From Clostridia bacterium (GTDB lineage: Bacteria; Bacillota_A; Clostridia; Christensenellales; Aristaeellaceae): a stretch of DNA of 64,000 bases. Shown here piece by piece: positions 33,277-41,808 of this stretch. Location of the stretch: contig JAGBBE010000075.1 in the NCBI GenBank assembly GCA_017938645.1, positions 41,688 to 105,687 of the forward strand, written 5' to 3'. Position 1 is the stretch's first letter; every line of letters begins with the position of its first letter. A program made the translations under genes and the position numbers. The notes under the pieces are model-generated. The model saw only the letters and a list, made by a program, of their open reading frames with translations, was not told the origin of the DNA and ran no database searches.

Positions 33277-34100
33277 GGCTTGTGCGCCTCCAGTTCCTTC
33301 AAAGCGGCGTCGTATTCCTCGCCGCGCGCGGTGCGGTAGTGCCAAAGCACGGTGTTTTCCATAAAGCTTACGCCCTTGCCCTTGACGGTGTCGGCAATAA
33401 CGACAACGGGCTTGCCCTTGCCCATCTGGGCCCTGGCTTCGTCGTAGGCCAGATGCAGGGCTTCGTGGTCGTGGCCGTCGACGCGGATGACGTGCCAGCC
33501 AAACGACGCCCACTTCTGATCCAGCGGCTCCAGGCGGATGGTTTCATCCACGGGCGCGAGGGACTGGAACTTGTTGAAGTCGATGGTAACGATGAAGTTG
33601 TCCAGCTTGTACTGGGCGGCGATGAGCGCGGATTCCCACACAGCGCCCTCGTCACACTCGCCGTCGCCCACGATGCAGAACACGCGGTGGGTTTTGCCGT
33701 CGAGCTTGGCCGCCATCGCCATGCCCATGGCCATGGGCATGCCCTGACCCAGAGAGCCGGTGGACGCTTCCACGCCCGGAACGCCCTTGTGGGACACATG
33801 ACCGCAGAGATGGCTTCCGTTCTGGCAGTGATTGAGCAGCTCCTCCACCGGGAAAAAGCCGCTTTCGGCCAGCGCCGCATAGATGCCCGCGCCCGCATGA
33901 CCCTTGCTCAAAAGCACTCGGTCGCGCTCAGGGAGCTTCGGGTTTTTCGGATCATAATGAAGCACGTCGGCGTACAGCACGGCCACAAGATCAGCCATGG
34001 AAAAAATGCTGCCGATGTGCGATGTGCCGCCGCGGTTGGTCATTTCCAGCGCATGCAGACGGATCTTGTGCGCCAGCTGGAGGCTCTTTTCACAGTTCAT
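33273..34100 (-). CDS. Transketolase, N-terminal (TPP-binding) subunit
   Basis: 275 residues. The TPP/Mg site is GDGECDEGAVWESALIAAQY near residue 145, followed by LDNFIVTIDFN; the active-site His residues appear in GGTSHIGSIFS, LLSKGHAGAGIY and HVSHKGVPGVEASTGSLGQG. Together with the C-terminal subunit it forms a heterodimeric half-site pair. ATG at 34100 behind AAGGAG with a promoter at 34164-34192. It is divergent from polA. Confidence 0.92.
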   Translation of the reverse strand: MNCEKSLQLAHKIRLHALEMTNRGGTSHIGSIFSMADLVAVLYADVLHYDPKNPKLPERDRVLLSKGHAGAGIYAALAESGFFPVEELLNHCQNGSHLCGHVSHKGVPGVEASTGSLGQGMPMAMGMAMAAKLDGKTHRVFCIVGDGECDEGAVWESALIAAQYKLDNFIVTIDFNKFQSLAPVDETIRLEPLDQKWASFGWHVIRVDGHDHEALHLAYDEARAQMGKGKPVVVIADTVKGKGVSFMENTVLWHYRTARGEEYDAALKELEAHKP

Positions 34101-34163
34101 TAGGAAGGACTCCTTACTTCAGGATGGATCGGCATGGAAAACAAAGCCACGCCGCTACCTTTA

Positions 34164-34192
34164 ATCGTATCACATAAGACAACATAAGTCAA
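34164..34192 (-). promoter_or_regulatory. Promoter of the transketolase operon
   Basis: Minus strand TTGACT (34192-34187), 17-base spacer, TACGAT (34169-34164). Confidence 0.7.
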
Positions 34193-34220
34193 ATCATCGC
34201 TGTTTCTTTCGCGCGCAGGC

Positions 34221-34231
34221 TGTGGTATAAT
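34221..34231 (+). promoter_or_regulatory. Extended -10 promoter of polA
   Basis: TGG immediately before TATAAT (34226-34231) gives an extended -10; the -35 region (TTTCTT) is weak. Confidence 0.55.
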
Positions 34232-34265
34232 AGGGACAAACCAATCCGAGCGATGGAGGAATTTC

Positions 34266-36956
34266 ATGTCCGAATTACGCAAGCCCACCGTCCTGCTCGT
34301 GGACGGCTACAGCCTGATTTTCCGCGGCTTCCACGCGCTTCCGATCCTGACCAATTCCGAAGGCGTATACACCAACGCCGTGCACGGTTTTTTCAGCATG
34401 CTCATCAAGGCGCTGGGCGAGTACCATCCCGACGCGCTGTGCGTGATGCTCGACGTGCACGCTCCCACCTTCCGCCACACGCTGTACGAAGCCTACAAGG
34501 GCACCCGCAAGCCCATGCCGGAGGAGCTGCGCCCGCAGCTGCCGCTTGTGCGCGAGCTGCTGTCCTCCATGCACATCCGCATGTGTGAAATCGAGGGCTA
34601 CGAGGCCGACGACCTGCTGGGCACCGCCTCGCGCCTGGCCAATGAGCGCGGATGGCGCGCGCTGGTTCTGACCGGCGACCGCGACAGCCTGCAGCTGGCG
34701 GGCGGCGACACGCAGGTGATCCTCACCCGCAAGGGCATCACCGAAAGCCTGCTTCTGGACGCGGACGGCGTGCTGGCCGAATACGGCTTCACGCCTGCGC
34801 AGGTGCCGGACATGAAGGGATTGATGGGCGATTCATCGGACAACATCCCCGGCATTGCGGGCATCGGCGAAAAGACCGCGCTCAAGCTCATCACGCAGTA
34901 CGGAACGCTGGACGAGGTGCTTGCGCACGCGGACGAGGTCAAGGGCAAGCTTGGCGAAAAGCTGCGCGCAGGCAAGGAGACTGCGCTCCTCAGCCGCGAT
35001 CTGGGCACCATCCGCCGCACGGCTCCCTTGGAAATTGACTTTGCCGAATGCAGCTGGCAGCAGATGGCCTCCGGCATTCCCGCGCTTGAAAAATACGAGC
35101 TCAAGGCGCTCATCCGCAGCATTTCCGCTCTGCTTGGCGAAAGCACGCCCGCTCCCGAACCTCCTCAGAAGCGTTCCACCTCCGCCGCCAGACGCGCCGG
35201 AGGCAAAAAGGACAGCGCCGCTGCCGCCGTAATGGCCGTCGAAAGCGAAAAGAGCCTGCCCAAGGCTGCGCCCGCGGCGACGGAAATCACGCTTTCCGAC
35301 GAAGCCTCCATCCGCGCTGCCGCTGCCGATCTCGCCTCCGCGCCGTGGGCCGCGCTGCATCTTACAGAGGAAGAAATCACCCTGCTTTCGCCCGACATGA
35401 CCCTGCGCCGCATGCCCATCCTGCGCGATCTGATGGGGCTGGGCCTGTACGAGGATCAGATCCTCGCGGCGCTGTCGGAGGTGCTTTCGTCCGTTCCGCT
35501 CATCGTACACGGCGCAAAGACGCTGTTCCACCTGCTCAGCCGCTTCCGTCTGCCCATTCCGGCCATTCACCGCGACACCATGATCGCGGCCTATCTGCTC
35601 AACACCGCGCAGAAGGATTACGATCTTCTTCAGTCCATGCAGTCCGACGGCATGAAGCCCGGAGACGTGCTCACTGCATGGGACGTTTACGCCCTGTCCC
35701 TGCGTCAGGAATACCGCATCTCCGCACGCGGCCTCGACCAGCTTTTCTCTGGCATCGAGCAGCCGCTCACGCGGGTTCTCTTCGAGATGGAGCGCGAGGG
35801 CTTTCTGGTGGACGCAGACGTGCTCGAGGATCTGGGCGAATGGTTCTCAAGCGAAGTCAGCGCCTGCCGCGAGGCGGTCTATTCGCTCACCGGCGAGCGC
35901 GATTTCAACCTGAATTCTCCGCGCCAGCTGGGCGAGGTGCTCTTTGACAAGCTCAAGCTGCCGCCGCCCGCCAAGAAAGGCGCGACCGGCTATTCCACCT
36001 CCGCCGAGGTTCTGGAAAACCTGATTCCCTATCATCCCGCCATCGAGCCGCTTCTGCGCTACCGCAAGATGGCCAAGCTCCAGTCCACCTACATCGACGG
36101 GCTGAAAAAGCTGCGCGGCGCGGACGGGCGCGTCCACACCACCTTTGACCAGACCGCCACCGTGACCGGGCGCATTTCCAGCCTCGAGCCCAACCTGCAG
36201 AACATTCCCATCCGCACCGAGGAGGGCCGCGAAATCCGCCGCGCCTTCGTCGCCGGAGAGGGCAATATTCTCCTCGACGCCGACTACAGCCAGATCGAGC
36301 TGCGCGTGCTGGCGCACATGTCGGGCGACCCGGCCATGTGCGACGCCTTCCTCAAAGGACAGGACATCCACACCCGCACCGCCGCCGAGATCCACGGCGT
36401 GCCCATGGAGGAGGTCACCCCCGACATGCGCCGCTCCGCCAAGGCTGTGAACTTCGGCATCGTCTACGGCATTTCCGGCTTCGGCCTTGCGCGCAACGCG
36501 CACATCAGCCGCAAGGAAGCCGACTATTTCATTCAGATGTACTTTGAGCGCTATCCGCTCGTACGCGCCTTCATGGACGACTGCATTGCCAAGGGGCGCG
36601 AAACCGGCTATGCCCAAACCCTCTTCGGCCGCAGACGCGAGCTGACCGAGCTGTCCAGTTCGAACCGCAACGTCCGTTCCTTCGGCGAGCGCGCCGCCAT
36701 GAACACGCCTGTACAGGGCACCGCCGCCGACATCATCAAGCTGGCCATGGTACGCGTGAGCGAAAAGCTGCGTGAAGGCGGCTACCGCGCCCGTCTGATC
36801 CTGCAGGTTCACGACGAGCTGGTTGTCGAATGTCCCCTATCCGAAGCCGACGCCGTGGAGCGTCTCCTTCAGGAAACCATGGAAAGCGCCGCCTCCCTCA
36901 AAGTCCCGCTTGTCGCCGAAGTCTCCCGCGGCAAAGACTGGGACCAGGCCCATTAG
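34266..36956 (+). CDS. polA: DNA polymerase I
   Basis: 896 residues. An N-terminal 5'-3' exonuclease domain (to about residue 290) with LLVDGYSLIFRGFHAL, DVHAPTFRHTLYEAYKG, EGYEADDLLGT and DSSDNIPGIAGIGEKTA. The middle 3'-5' exonuclease domain has lost the DxE and other metal residues, as in Bacillus enzymes, so proofreading is probably absent. The polymerase domain has motif A LLDADYSQIELRVLAHMSGD, motif B RRSAKAVNFGIVYGISGFG and motif C LQVHDELVVE. It fills gaps and removes primers in replication and repair. ATG behind ATGGAGGAA. An Ala/Pro/Lys-rich linker near residues 295-335 is longer than usual. Confidence 0.97.
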   Translation: MSELRKPTVLLVDGYSLIFRGFHALPILTNSEGVYTNAVHGFFSMLIKALGEYHPDALCVMLDVHAPTFRHTLYEAYKGTRKPMPEELRPQLPLVRELLSSMHIRMCEIEGYEADDLLGTASRLANERGWRALVLTGDRDSLQLAGGDTQVILTRKGITESLLLDADGVLAEYGFTPAQVPDMKGLMGDSSDNIPGIAGIGEKTALKLITQYGTLDEVLAHADEVKGKLGEKLRAGKETALLSRDLGTIRRTAPLEIDFAECSWQQMASGIPALEKYELKALIRSISALLGESTPAPEPPQKRSTSAARRAGGKKDSAAAAVMAVESEKSLPKAAPAATEITLSDEASIRAAAADLASAPWAALHLTEEEITLLSPDMTLRRMPILRDLMGLGLYEDQILAALSEVLSSVPLIVHGAKTLFHLLSRFRLPIPAIHRDTMIAAYLLNTAQKDYDLLQSMQSDGMKPGDVLTAWDVYALSLRQEYRISARGLDQLFSGIEQPLTRVLFEMEREGFLVDADVLEDLGEWFSSEVSACREAVYSLTGERDFNLNSPRQLGEVLFDKLKLPPPAKKGATGYSTSAEVLENLIPYHPAIEPLLRYRKMAKLQSTYIDGLKKLRGADGRVHTTFDQTATVTGRISSLEPNLQNIPIRTEEGREIRRAFVAGEGNILLDADYSQIELRVLAHMSGDPAMCDAFLKGQDIHTRTAAEIHGVPMEEVTPDMRRSAKAVNFGIVYGISGFGLARNAHISRKEADYFIQMYFERYPLVRAFMDDCIAKGRETGYAQTLFGRRRELTELSSSNRNVRSFGERAAMNTPVQGTAADIIKLAMVRVSEKLREGGYRARLILQVHDELVVECPLSEADAVERLLQETMESAASLKVPLVAEVSRGKDWDQAH

Positions 36957-37075
36957 CAGGGGCAGTGCCCCTGCACCCCGGACCGCTTCGCGGGAGGGTG
37001 GCGGACGGTGGGTGGTTTCGCATGTTCAGACCGCCCCTCCACGGAGGGTGTCGGGGCTCGCTTGTGTGATCGGAT
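36953..37075 (+). repeat. Family B interspersed repeat, copy 2
   Basis: Begins at the polA stop codon. Order: CAGGGGCAGTGCCCCTG hairpin, ACCCCGGACCGCTTCGCGGG, GGTGGTTT, TTCAGACCGCC, a CCTCCACGGAGG hairpin and GGCTCGCTTGTGTGATCGG. The same modules appear in reverse orientation at 5941-6104. Confidence 0.75.
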
Positions 37076-37098
37076 TGATTTGGAAAGGAGCGTTTTTT

Positions 37099-37737
37099 AT
37101 GCGTGAAGAAGAGAAGATTTTTGCCGGTACTTTGTTTGCACCCGGACATCCGGATCTGCGCGCCATCAAGCTGCGCACGCACAATCTGAACAACGACTAC
37201 AATGCCACGTATGAGCATGAAACGGAGAAGCGCGCGGAAATTCTTACTCAGATGCTGGGCGGCATGGGTGAAGGCAGCTTCATTCAGGGGCCGATTCACT
37301 TCCATTACGGCGTGCACACCGTGATCGGCAAGCGGTTCTTTGGCAACTTCAATCTGACGGTGCAGGACGACGCGAAGGTCACCATCGGCGACGACTGCAA
37401 CTTCGGGCCGAACGTTACCATTGTAACGCCCATTCATCCCATGCTTCCTGACGAGCGCCGCACCATGCTTGACAAGGACGGCAACCCCTGTCATCTGTGC
37501 TATGCAAAGCCCGTCAATGTCGGCAGCAACTGCTGGCTGGGCGCAAACGTCGTTATCTGCCCGGGCGTGACCATCGGCGACAACTGCGTCATCGGCGCCG
37601 GCAGCGTGGTGACGCGCGACATTCCGGCCAATTCCTTTGCCGCCGGCGTGCCGTGCAAAGTGATCCGCGAGATCACCGACGCTGACAGCATGAAGTACAA
37701 GCCGGAGATTCTCGCGGATTATCAGGTTATTGAGTAA
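37099..37737 (+). CDS. Sugar O-acetyltransferase (LacA/Maa/NodL family)
   Basis: 212 residues. A left-handed beta-helix with hexapeptide repeats covers most of the chain: VTIGDDCNFGPNVTIVTPIH near residue 95 holds the active-site His, and WLGANVVICPGVTIGDNCVI near 150 the acetyl-CoA side. The Maa N-terminal domain (Mac) is only partly recognisable. Such enzymes acetylate maltose, galactosides or other sugars with acetyl-CoA. ATG at 37099 after AAAGGAG, downstream of a family B repeat and separated from polA, so likely its own unit. Confidence 0.88.
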   Translation: MREEEKIFAGTLFAPGHPDLRAIKLRTHNLNNDYNATYEHETEKRAEILTQMLGGMGEGSFIQGPIHFHYGVHTVIGKRFFGNFNLTVQDDAKVTIGDDCNFGPNVTIVTPIHPMLPDERRTMLDKDGNPCHLCYAKPVNVGSNCWLGANVVICPGVTIGDNCVIGAGSVVTRDIPANSFAAGVPCKVIREITDADSMKYKPEILADYQVIE

Positions 37738-37751
37738 ACCGGCAGCTGCGC

Positions 37752-37797
37752 CGCGCGTGAATGAAGTGTAAATTCGTTTGTGCGCGGCTTTTCTTTA
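37752..37797 (+). terminator. Terminator of the acetyltransferase gene
   Basis: GCCGCGC / GCGCGGC with a long AT-rich loop, followed by TTTTCTTT. A TATACT -10-like box with TGG before it (about 37811-37816) follows and probably starts the radA transcript. Confidence 0.6.
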
Positions 37798-37946
37798 CGC
37801 TTTTTTGTGGTATACTGCACTTGTCGAATGCTGGAAAACGATTTTTCTTCCGCTCGACAGAAAAACCCACAAGCCGTCATGGCGGAATGTGCTTTCCTGC
37901 GTTATGCTAAGGACAAGCCGCCTTTGCGGCGGAACAGGAGATCCCC

Positions 37947-39320
37947 TTGGCCAAGGAAAAAACCTGTTATGTCTGCTCGTCGTGCGGATACGAAACCGCG
38001 CGCTGGCTGGGCTGCTGCCCGGACTGCGGCGAGTGGAATACCTTTGAAGAAAAAGCAATGGCCCCTGCGGCTGTGAGCAAAACCGCCGAAAAGGCGGCAA
38101 AATACCAGACCACCCGCAAAGCGGATATCCGTCCGCTCTCCGAGGTGGAACAGCAAAACGAGCCCCGCTCCACCACCGGCAATCCCGAACTGGACCGCGT
38201 TCTGGGCGGCGGACTGGTTCCCGGCAGCGCCATCCTCATCGGCGGCGACCCGGGCATCGGCAAATCCACGCTGCTTTTGCAGGTGGCCTCCAGCCTGTCC
38301 GAACGGATGAAGGTACTCTACGTCTCCGGCGAGGAAAGCGCCCGGCAGATCAAGATGCGCGCCGTGCGCATCGGCGTTAAGCAGGAACAGCTCTACGTAC
38401 TTCCGGAAAACGACGTCGAATCGGTGCTGGAAAAGTGCGAAGCCATGCAGCCCGACGTGCTCATCATCGACTCCATTCAGACCATGGTTTCCGAGGACAG
38501 CGGCAGCGCTCCCGGAAGCGTCAGTCAGGTGCGCCAGAGCGCGGGCGCCATCGTGCGCTACGCCAAGGAAAGCGGCACCAGCGTCTTTATCGTCGGTCAC
38601 GTTACCAAGGAAGGCAGTCTCGCCGGCCCGAGGATCCTCGAGCACATGGTGGACGCCGTACTGTACTTCGAGGGCGACCGCCAGCACGAATACCGTCTGC
38701 TTCGTGCCGTCAAAAACCGCTTTGGCTCGGTCAACGAGCTGGGCGTGTTCGAGATGCGCTCCGAAGGCATGGTGCCGGTGGCCAATCCCAGCGAATCCCT
38801 GCTCAGCCAGCGTGCGCGCGGCGCCAGCGGCAGCGTGGTCTTCTGCACCCTGCAGGGCTCCAGGCCGATTCTGTGCGACCTGCAGGCGCTGGCGGCCAAG
38901 TCGTTTTACTCCGTGCCCAAGCGCACCGTGGGCGGCATGGATTCCAGCCGTGTGGCGCTGCTTCTGGCCGTGATGGAAAAGCGAGCGGGCAAGAAATTGT
39001 TTGACCAGGACGTATACATCAACGTGGCCGGAGGACTGGCCCTGAGCGATCCCGCCGCCGACCTTGCGGTATGCGTGGCGGTGGCCTCCAGCCTGATGGG
39101 CTTCACCCTTTCGGGCAGCCTCAGCGTGATGGGCGAGGTAGGTCTGTGCGGCGAGGTGCGCCCGGTATCGCAGGCCGAAAGGCGCGTGGCCGAATGCGTG
39201 CGTCTGGGCTTTACCGAAATTGTGCTGCCCAGGCAGAACTTAAAGCGCATCAAGCCCATCGAGGGCGTGACGCTCACCGGCGTCGACACGCTCATGCAGG
39301 CGCTGGCCGTGATTTCCTGA
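37947..39320 (+). CDS. radA: DNA repair protein RadA
   Basis: 457 residues. An N-terminal C4 zinc finger (CYVCSSCGYETARWLGCCPDCG), a RecA-like ATPase with Walker A GGDPGIGKST near residue 97, Walker B VLIIDSIQTM, the RadA-specific KNRFG near 252, and a C-terminal Lon-like domain (INVAGGLALSDPAADLAV). RadA is a hexameric branch-migration helicase in recombination. The start is TTG at 37947, six bases after AGGAG; no nearer ATG fits the zinc finger. Followed after 30 bases by the PIN/TRAM gene, as in many Firmicutes, but with no disA gene in between. Confidence 0.95.
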   Translation: MAKEKTCYVCSSCGYETARWLGCCPDCGEWNTFEEKAMAPAAVSKTAEKAAKYQTTRKADIRPLSEVEQQNEPRSTTGNPELDRVLGGGLVPGSAILIGGDPGIGKSTLLLQVASSLSERMKVLYVSGEESARQIKMRAVRIGVKQEQLYVLPENDVESVLEKCEAMQPDVLIIDSIQTMVSEDSGSAPGSVSQVRQSAGAIVRYAKESGTSVFIVGHVTKEGSLAGPRILEHMVDAVLYFEGDRQHEYRLLRAVKNRFGSVNELGVFEMRSEGMVPVANPSESLLSQRARGASGSVVFCTLQGSRPILCDLQALAAKSFYSVPKRTVGGMDSSRVALLLAVMEKRAGKKLFDQDVYINVAGGLALSDPAADLAVCVAVASSLMGFTLSGSLSVMGEVGLCGEVRPVSQAERRVAECVRLGFTEIVLPRQNLKRIKPIEGVTLTGVDTLMQALAVIS

Positions 39321-39350
39321 CATCCTATATTTTCGCAGAAAGGTTCAGAT

Positions 39351-40448
39351 ATGATCAAAAACAAAACGCTTGAGAAGCTGATGCGATGGCTGATTACGCT
39401 TCTGGGCGCAGGCGCAGGCGCGGCGCTGTGCGCGCTGTTCGTGCCTCTGTTCATGCGCTGGAGGCCGGACACATCCCTCGTTTCGGTTATCGTCTCCTAT
39501 GCGGTGGTATGCGCGGTCTTTGCCGCCGTGTTCTACCTCTGCTCGAGTTTCATCATCCGTCATACCATGCATCTGATCGCCGCCCTTGAGCGCGGGTGGG
39601 AGAACATGTCCACCCAGCAGATTCTCTTCACCGCCTGCGGACTGGTGCTGGGTCTGGCCGTGGCAGCGCTGGTCAACCAGCTGATTCTCTCCGCCGGACC
39701 CAGCCTGTTTACGCTGAGCTTCAGCGCTCTGACATATCTTTTGCTCGGCACCATCGGCGCGCGCGTGGGCTTCCGCAGAGGCGGCAAGGGCTTTGGCCGT
39801 CTGCGCCCTGTATCCGAGGATACGGAAGACACCGTTTTGCTTCCGCGCAAGCTTCTGGACACCTCCGTCATCATCGACGGGCGCATCCTCGACATTGTGA
39901 AGACCGGCTTTCTGGAGGGCGAAATCATCGTGCCGCAGTTCGTGCTGGCCGAGCTTCGCCACATCGCCGACAGCGGCGACAGCATGCGCCGCGCGCGCGG
40001 CAGACGGGGTCTGGACGTGCTCTCGCGCCTTCAGAAGGAAGCGCACATCACAGTTGTGGACAACGATTATCCCGACGCCGCCGAGGTGGACGTCAAGCTC
40101 CTGCGCCTCTGCCGCGATCTGGAGGGCACGGTTGTCACCAACGACTACAACTTAAACAAGGTCGCAGGCGTTACCGGCATCCGCGTGCTCAATATCAACG
40201 ATCTTTCCAACGCCGTCAAGCCCATGCTCATGGCTGGCGAGGAGCTCACCGTGCAGATTGTGCGCGAGGGCAAGGAGCCCGGTCAGGGCGTGGCGTATCT
40301 GGACGACGGCACCATGATCGTGGTGGAAAACGGCCGCCGTCACGTGGGAGAAACGGTTGCTGCCGTTGTGACCACGGTGCTTCAGACCAGCGCCGGACGC
40401 ATGATTTTTACAAAGCTCAAATCCATGGATGAAAAAGTGGGCGCATAA
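39351..40448 (+). CDS. PIN/TRAM-domain membrane protein, YacL-like
   Basis: 365 residues. Four N-terminal membrane segments, then a PIN nuclease domain from about residue 165: KLLDTSVIIDGRILDIV, FVLAELRHIADSGD, RGRRGLDVLSRLQ and VVTNDYNLNKVA hold the acidic metal residues. A C-terminal TRAM domain (GEELTVQIVREGKEPGQGVA) would bind RNA. The layout matches B. subtilis YacL, a putative membrane-tethered ribonuclease of unknown target. The RBS AGAAAGG precedes the ATG. Co-transcribed with radA. Confidence 0.9.
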   Translation: MIKNKTLEKLMRWLITLLGAGAGAALCALFVPLFMRWRPDTSLVSVIVSYAVVCAVFAAVFYLCSSFIIRHTMHLIAALERGWENMSTQQILFTACGLVLGLAVAALVNQLILSAGPSLFTLSFSALTYLLLGTIGARVGFRRGGKGFGRLRPVSEDTEDTVLLPRKLLDTSVIIDGRILDIVKTGFLEGEIIVPQFVLAELRHIADSGDSMRRARGRRGLDVLSRLQKEAHITVVDNDYPDAAEVDVKLLRLCRDLEGTVVTNDYNLNKVAGVTGIRVLNINDLSNAVKPMLMAGEELTVQIVREGKEPGQGVAYLDDGTMIVVENGRRHVGETVAAVVTTVLQTSAGRMIFTKLKSMDEKVGA

Positions 40449-40453
40449 CCCCC

Positions 40454-40496
40454 AAACCGCAGCTTTGCCGCACCGGCGGCACAGCTGCGGTTTATT
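40454..40496 (+). terminator. Terminator after the PIN/TRAM gene
   Basis: AAACCGCAGCT / AGCTGCGGTTT with an inner GCCG/CGGC pairing; the T-run is short. Confidence 0.65.
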
Positions 40497-40523
40497 GCAT
40501 TTCCGGCTTTTCTCTGCTATACT
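40495..40523 (+). promoter_or_regulatory. Promoter of the thrE-led operon
   Basis: TTGCAT (40495-40500), 17-base spacer, TATACT (40518-40523), directly after the preceding terminator. Confidence 0.7.
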
Positions 40524-40563
40524 TTCAGGATGAGATGGTATACAAACGGAGGCGTTTCAACAT

Positions 40564-41808
40564 ATGAATGCAGCGGGCTGCATCAAAGCACTTTGCCTTG
40601 CGGGACGCATCATCCTGGAAAACGGCGGCGAAACCTATCGCGCGGAGGACACGGTTTTGCATATGGCTCAGGCGCTCCATCTGAGTGAGGCGGACGTGTT
40701 TGCCGTACCCAGCGGCCTTTTCATCTCCTTCACAGACGACAGCGGCGAGCGCAAAACGTCCGTCAGCCGTGTTTTTCTCAAGGGCACGCATCTTTCGCGG
40801 GTGGATCGGGTCAACCAGATCAGCCGCCTGCTTTCCTCAGGCGAGCTTTCGCCGGACGAGCTGATTGATGAGCTCAAAAAAGCCGAGCACATCGGTGCTG
40901 ACATGGCGTGGTGGTATGCGCCGCTGACGGCCTTCTTAAGCGCTGCGGGCTTTGCGGTGATGTTCGGCGGCGGCCCGGTAGACATGCTGGTGGGCGGCTT
41001 CTGCGCGGCGCTGACGCAGCTGGTTCCCTATCTGTTTCGCGGACGAGACGCGGCGGGCATGGTCGGCACGCTGGCCGGAGGCATCCTGTGCGCGCTGATT
41101 CCTTTGTGGCTTCATGCCGCCACAGGGCTGGGCTCGCCGGAGTCGATGATCGCCGCCGCCATCATGCCGCTGGTGCCGGGTCTGAGCATGACCAACGCGG
41201 TTCAGGATATCATCCGGGGCGACATGGTTTCCGGCGTTGCGCACTGCGCGCGCGCCATCATGATTGCGGTCATGGTCGCGGGCGGCGCGCTGATGGGAAC
41301 GCATCTGTACGGCATGCTGCAACTGACCGCGCCCGAGGTGCAGGCGCTTTCCGAATCCTCTTTCTTCTGGCAGCTGATGGTGATGTTTTTGAGCAGCACA
41401 TTGGCCGGAGCGGGCTTCGGCGCGCTGCTCTATGCGCCAAGGAAGGCCATTCTCTGGGGCGGCCTTCTGGGCGGCGTGGGCTTTGCCGCCTACTGGCTGG
41501 TGATGCGCGCAGGCGCAGGTGAAACCACCGCCATGTTTGTCGGCGCGCTGATTGCATCCATCGGCGCGCAGGCGAGTGCAAGAAGGCTGAAGATGATCGC
41601 CACCGTATTTGTTACGATCGCCATCCTTCCGCTGGTGCCCGGCCTTGGCCTCTACCGCGCCATGAGCGCCTTTGCACAGGGGCAGACCGCGCTGGGCGCG
41701 TCTACGCTGGCGCACGCAATGGCGCTGGTGGTGATGATTGCGCTGGGCATCGGCTTCGGCGCTGCGCTGCGCAAGCCTTCCCGAAAGGAGAGCGGCGGAC
41801 GTGTCTGA
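40564..41808 (+). CDS. Threonine/serine exporter, ThrE family (both domains fused)
   Basis: 414 residues. The soluble N-terminal part LAGRIILENGGETYRAEDTV and FAVPSGLFISF is the YjjP/ThrE start. About ten membrane segments follow, with IMPLVPGLSMTNAVQDIIRG near residue 200 (first half) and a second copy-like LPLVPGLGLYRAMSAFAQG near 360 (the YjjB/ThrE_2 half). In many Firmicutes the halves are separate genes. Relatives export threonine and serine or, in mammals' bacterial homologues, other small acids. ATG behind CGGAGG. First gene of a five-gene operon. Confidence 0.85.
   Translation: MNAAGCIKALCLAGRIILENGGETYRAEDTVLHMAQALHLSEADVFAVPSGLFISFTDDSGERKTSVSRVFLKGTHLSRVDRVNQISRLLSSGELSPDELIDELKKAEHIGADMAWWYAPLTAFLSAAGFAVMFGGGPVDMLVGGFCAALTQLVPYLFRGRDAAGMVGTLAGGILCALIPLWLHAATGLGSPESMIAAAIMPLVPGLSMTNAVQDIIRGDMVSGVAHCARAIMIAVMVAGGALMGTHLYGMLQLTAPEVQALSESSFFWQLMVMFLSSTLAGAGFGALLYAPRKAILWGGLLGGVGFAAYWLVMRAGAGETTAMFVGALIASIGAQASARRLKMIATVFVTIAILPLVPGLGLYRAMSAFAQGQTALGASTLAHAMALVVMIALGIGFGAALRKPSRKESGGRV

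Noticed and set aside
34100..34288. Minus-strand ORF of 62 codons upstream of the transketolase N-subunit
   Set aside because: It covers the shared transketolase and polA promoter region, has no ribosome binding site or family pattern, and the transketolase -10 and -35 boxes lie inside it.
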